Assembly (NCBI RefSeq): GCF_006503695.1
Contig: NZ_SBIK01000017.1
Location: 1-58,415, forward strand
Direction: 5' to 3'
Source of the DNA: Tepidiphilus succinatimandens
GTDB taxonomy: Bacteria > Pseudomonadota > Gammaproteobacteria > Burkholderiales > Rhodocyclaceae
Length of the DNA: 58,415 nt
The position numbers and the translations under genes are program-made. The notes under the pieces were generated by a model. It was given only the letters and a program-made list of their open reading frames with translations. It ran no database searches and was not told the DNA's origin. The number at the start of each line of letters is the position of its first letter. The first letter of the stretch is position 1. This document shows, in pieces, positions 55,409 through 58,415 of this stretch.

Positions 55409-55996
55409 TCAGGCAAGCCGGTAGACGCGCTCGCCGCCCGGGGATCTCTCGGAGACGATCGTCAGGCCCAGTTTCTTCTTCAGCGCCCCGGCCAAGGTGC
55501 CGCGCACCGTGTGCGCCTGCCAGCCGGTGCTGTCCATGATCTGGCGGAGGGTGGCGCCTTCGGGACGCTGCAGCATCGCGATTACCTGCGCCTGCTTGCT
55601 GTGGGCGCGGGGGCGGCGGGGCTCGGCGCTGCGATGCGCATCCTGCGCCCAGGCCGCTTCGGCGGCGTTCACCGCCGCCTCCAGGTCGGCCTCGTCGCGC
55701 GCCGTCTGCGCCTGCTCGGCCCGGGCGATCACCGCATCGAGCTTCGCAACGAAGGACTGGCGCTGGGCGGTGCGGGCACCCGGGCGCGGCACGCCCAAGG
55801 CCTCGTAGCCTGCGTCGGCAACGACCCAGACCTCGCCCTGGCGGGCGATCAGGGCGCGGTTGGCCAGGCCGTCGAGCACCTTGCGGCGGGCACCGCCTTG
55901 GATGTGCTCGGGGAACCAGTCGATTCGGCCGTCGCTGTGCTCGAGCGCATGGGCCAGGATCGCGTGCTGGGCGGGGGTCAGGGTGATGGTGCTCAT
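55409..55996 (-). CDS. DUF3489-like protein, antisense within the late region
   Basis: A 195-residue protein. The C-terminus (SKQAQVIAMLQRPEGATLRQ, IMDSTGWQAHTVRGTLAGAL, KKKLGLTIVSERSPGGERVY) is the DUF3489 winged-helix domain. The N-terminus starts MSTITLTPAQHAILAHALEH. It is transcribed against the flanking phage genes together with the next minus-strand ORF, so it probably has its own promoter and may be a regulator or morphology-neutral cargo (moron). Confidence 0.82.
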   Translation of the reverse strand: MSTITLTPAQHAILAHALEHSDGRIDWFPEHIQGGARRKVLDGLANRALIARQGEVWVVADAGYEALGVPRPGARTAQRQSFVAKLDAVIARAEQAQTARDEADLEAAVNAAEAAWAQDAHRSAEPRRPRAHSKQAQVIAMLQRPEGATLRQIMDSTGWQAHTVRGTLAGALKKKLGLTIVSERSPGGERVYRLA

Positions 55997-56030
55997 GGTC
56001 TGCTCCTGGATAGGGATGGATCGGCGCGAG

Positions 56031-56276
56031 TCAGTCTTCCCACAGGTGCTCGCCATCGAGGCTGATCCACAGGCGCGCATCGCGCGCGGTGGCCATCTCG
56101 CGCACCGCCAAGCCGGTTTTGAGGTGGGTGCCGGTCTTGCCGGTGAAGTCGTAACGCTGGCCGTCGTGCATCACGGTCGCTGGGCCTTGCTCGTCGAACT
56201 CGATTCGGATCAGGCGGGTACCGAGGGCGTTGCCGTTGGTGTCGGTGACCTGGGGTTGGCGGATGCGCAGGGTCAT
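56031..56276 (-). CDS. Small phage protein of the antisense pair
   Basis: An 81-residue strand-rich protein (MTLRIRQPQVTDTNGNALGT, then YDFTGKTGTHLKTGLAVREM). It ends 34 bases before the DUF3489-like gene on the same strand, so the two form a small operon against the main direction. No function is recognised; similar pairs occur in prophages before the terminase genes, as far as I recall. Confidence 0.65.
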   Translation of the reverse strand: MTLRIRQPQVTDTNGNALGTRLIRIEFDEQGPATVMHDGQRYDFTGKTGTHLKTGLAVREMATARDARLWISLDGEHLWED

Positions 56277-56395
56277 GGTCGGCTCCTTCGTACAGGGTGA
56301 TCGGGTGAGGTGATGAACGCGCTGTTCGCCCGTGAAGCCAAGCGTTTTCTGCGGGTGTTGGCCAAGAACTGACGATGACTTGATCGAAGAGGGCC

Positions 56396-56926
56396 ATGGG
56401 CATCTCGATTCGCGCCTACGCCCGCCACCGTGGGGTATCGGACACCGCCGTGCACAAGGCCATCCGCACCGGGCGCATCACGCCCGAGGCGGACGGCACC
56501 ATCGACCCAGACCGGGCCGACCGCGACTGGACCCGGAACTCCGAGCCGCCGAAGGCGGGAACGGGCTCCCGGACCGTGAAGGTGCGGGTGGCGGAGGATC
56601 CGGCCCCCAACCTCGCCACCGGCCTGCCCGCAGGCGGCACCACGCTCGTGCAGGCGCGCACGGTCAACGAGGTGGTCAAGGCGCAGACCAACAAGGTGCG
56701 GCTGGCCCGCCTCAAGGGCGAACTGGTCGATCGCCACCAGGCCATCGCGCATGTGTTCAAGCTCGCCCGTACGGAGCGCGACGCCTGGCTCAACTGGCCG
56801 GCGCGGATCTCGGCGCAGATGGCGGCCCGGCTCGGCGTGGAGGCTCACACCCTGCACGTGGCCCTGGATGCCGCCGTGCGCGAGCACCTCGCCGAGCTCG
56901 GGGAACTCAAGGTTCGGGTCGATTGA
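56396..56926 (+). CDS. Probable terminase small subunit (Nu1-like)
   Basis: A 176-residue protein. The N-terminal HTH (IRAYARHRGVSDTAVHKAIR) fits Nu1-type packaging-site recognition; a linker and a C-terminal helical region (LARLKGELVDRHQAIAHVFK, LARTERDAWLNWPARISAQM) that could bind the large subunit follow. Its stop overlaps the large terminase start by one base. Confidence 0.83.
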   Translation: MGISIRAYARHRGVSDTAVHKAIRTGRITPEADGTIDPDRADRDWTRNSEPPKAGTGSRTVKVRVAEDPAPNLATGLPAGGTTLVQARTVNEVVKAQTNKVRLARLKGELVDRHQAIAHVFKLARTERDAWLNWPARISAQMAARLGVEAHTLHVALDAAVREHLAELGELKVRVD

Positions 56927-58298
56927 TGGACGAGTTCGCCTATGAGGGCTGGGACGTCATCGAGCGCGCTTGGCGCGAGGGCCTCACGCCGGACCCGCTG
57001 CTCACCGTCTCCGAATGGGCCGACCGTCACCGGGTGCTGTCGAGCAAGGCCTCGAGCGAGCCGGGGCGCTGGCGCACCAGCCGCACGCCGTATCTGAAGG
57101 CGATCATGGACTGCCTGTCGCCGACCTCGCCCATCGAGCGCGTGGTGTTCATGAAGGGCGCGCAGGTGGGCGCGACCGAGACCGGCTCGAACTGGATCGG
57201 CTACGTGATCCACCACGCCCCCGGGCCGATGATGGCGGTGTGGCCCACCGTGGAGATGGCCAAGCGCAACTCCAAGCAGCGCATCGACCCGCTGATCGAG
57301 GAGTCGCCGGTGCTCTCCGAACTCATCGCTCCGGCGCGTTCGCGCGACTCGGGCAACACCATCCTCGCCAAGGAGTTTCGTGGCGGCGTGCTGGTGATGA
57401 CCGGCGCGAACAGCGCGGTGGGCCTGCGCTCGATGCCGGTGCGCTATCTCTTTCTCGACGAAGTGGACGCCTACCCGCTCGACGTCGAGGGGGAGGGCGA
57501 TGCGATCTCGCTGGCCGAGGCGCGCACGCGCACCTTTGCGCGGCGCAAGATCTTCATCGTCTCGACGCCGACGATCGCGGGCGCCTCGGCCATCGAGCGC
57601 GAGTACGAGGCCTCTGACCAGCGGCGCTACTTCGTGCCCTGCCCGCATTGCTCGCACCGGCAGTGGCTGCGTTTCGAGCAACTGCGTTGGGAGAAGGGAC
57701 GGCCCGAGACGGCGGCGTATGTGTGCGAATCGTGCGAGACGGCGATCGCCGAGCACCACAAGACCTGGATGCTGGAGCACGGCGAGTGGCGCGCGACGGC
57801 GGAAGGCTCGGGCAAGACGGCGGGGTTTCATCTGTCGTCGCTGTACAGCCCGCTGGGCTGGCGCGCCTGGCGCGAGATCGCCGCCGCGTGGGAGGCCGCC
57901 GTCAGTAAAGAGTCGGGATCGGCCGCTGCCATCAAGACTTTCAAGAACACCGAGCTCGGCGAGACCTGGGTCGAGGAGGGCGAAGCGCCCGACTGGCAAC
58001 GCCTGCTGGAGCGCCGCGAGGACTATGCCATCGGCACCATTCCCGCCGGCGGGCTCTTGCTCACCGCCGGCGCCGACGTGCAGAAGGACCGCATCGAGGT
58101 CTCGGTCTGGGCCTTCGGGCGTGGCAAGGAGGCCTGGCTCATCGAGCACCGGGTGCTGATGGGCGACACCGCACGGGATGCGGTGTGGAAGGCGCTGGGC
58201 GGGATGCTCGCCGAGACCTGGACCCATGCCTCGGGCGCGGCCATGCCGCTGGCCCGCTTGGCGCTGGACACCGGCTTTGCGACACAGGAGGCCTACGT
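56926..58298 (+). pseudogene. Terminase large subunit (GpA-like), truncated by an IS
   Basis: Lambda gpA-type packaging ATPase/nuclease. The ATPase part shows VVFMKGAQVGATETGSNWIG (Walker A-like), VRYLFLDEVDAYPLDVEGEG (Walker B) and SPTIA-like VSTPTIAGASAIE. Two Cys pairs (CPHC, CESC) follow. The nuclease domain begins at TAGADVQKDRIEVSVWAFGR and is cut after about 457 codons of an expected 600-650. At 58298 the sequence changes to the end of an insertion sequence. The frame stays open through it to the window end, so it lacks a native C-terminus. Confidence 0.85.
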
Positions 58299-58415
58299 GT
58301 CAGGTCCCGGACGATTACGTGGCACTTTTATGAAAAGTTCCGGTTTTTCTGCGTACCATCTTTTCATGGCCTCGATGGGCGGGACATGCCCCAGGGCTTT
58401 CTGGGGAATGTGGTG
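58293..58415 (-). CDS. IS481-type transposase, C-terminal end (partial)
   Basis: The minus strand encodes HHIPQKALGHVPPIEAMKRW and then ends RPGPDT and a stop. This is the characteristic C-terminus of IS481/IS3-group DDE transposases; the DDE core is beyond the window edge. The stop codon TAG (58295-58293) lies just outside the probable IS terminus at 58298, so it may be supplied by target DNA. Confidence 0.85.
   Translation of the reverse strand, partial: HHIPQKALGHVPPIEAMKRWYAEKPELFIKVPRNRPGPDT
58298..58415. mobile_element. IS481-like insertion sequence, one end
   Basis: The putative terminal repeat starts TGTCAGGTCCCGGACG, with the TGT end common in this family. It interrupts the large terminase gene. 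The other end, and any target duplication, are outside the window. Confidence 0.75.

Larger units (their letters stand above)
37766..58415. mobile_element. Prophage (left part), interrupted by an IS481-type element
   Basis: A continuous set of phage genes: a serine recombinase operon, an HTH-PIN unit, early and replication genes, ParB-methyltransferases and terminase genes. Head and tail genes would follow outside the window. No attachment repeat was identified, so the left edge is approximate, and the helicase operon at 32743-37648 could also belong to it. The large terminase gene is disrupted at 58298, so this copy is probably defective. Confidence 0.7.

Overview
The window is GC-rich bacterial chromosome, almost certainly from a betaproteobacterium. 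The evidence is the tmRNA tag ANDERFALAA, an rRNA-operon leader of betaproteobacterial type at the left edge, and the gene order gyrA-serC-pheA-hisC-tyrA-aroA/cmk-rpsA-ihfB-lapA-lapB. A Hydrogenophilales/Rhodocyclales-like host is possible, but I cannot fix the genus.

Bases 1-25580 are core chromosome. Everything from gyrA (22171) down to the rRNA promoter (about 100) lies on the minus strand. It forms two blocks. The first runs gyrA, serC, pheA, hisC, tyrA, an aroA-cmk fusion, rpsA, ihfB, then lapA, lapB, cysM and an exonuclease: DNA topology, serine and aromatic amino acid synthesis, CMP kinase, ribosomal protein S1 and LPS control. The second runs tRNA-Val, thrS, infC, rpmI, rplT, pheS, pheT, ihfA and a MerR regulator: translation plus IHF. 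The second block starts from a consensus promoter buried in the end of the exonuclease gene. Between tRNA-Val and thrS lies what looks like a leader-peptide attenuator: a 9-residue ORF with adjacent Thr codons, an antiterminator and a terminator. infC appears to start at ATC. On the plus strand follow an MTA/SAH-type deaminase, an OmpA-like protein, ubiG and ssrA (tmRNA).

Bases 25567-32396 are a 6.8-kb integrated element in the 3' end of ssrA, flanked by a 15-bp repeat. It carries a P4-type integrase, a hypothetical gene, AlpA, a primase-helicase and another hypothetical gene. It also has iteron-like repeats beside the primase, paired integrase arm-site-like repeats at both ends, and two palindromic operator-like sites. 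No cargo gene is obvious, so it resembles a minimal P4-like satellite. It separates ssrA from its original terminator, which now lies at 32403-32432.

Bases 32433-37648 hold a small ORF, a ribbon-helix-helix-like protein and a 1518-residue SF1 helicase with a C-terminal Vsr/DUF559-like nuclease domain: a candidate defence module. Bases 37766-58415 are a prophage or its left part. It begins with a serine recombinase operon (a small protein, DUF2924, the recombinase and two paralogous HTH proteins), then a three-gene unit (HTH antitoxin-like, PIN nuclease-like and a 751-residue unknown). An early/replication module follows: BRO-N, AAA ATPase, a possible ssDNA-binding protein, Cas4-like nuclease, primase-helicase, RuvC-like resolvase and an HTH regulator. 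Then come two tandem ParB-methyltransferase fusions and the terminase genes. The large terminase gene is cut at about codon 457 by the end of an IS481-type insertion sequence, whose transposase C-terminus fills the last 120 bases.

The strongest candidates for undescribed biology are the thrS attenuator, the RHH-helicase-nuclease pair, the HTH-PIN-751-residue unit and the iteron/arm-site architecture of the ssrA element.
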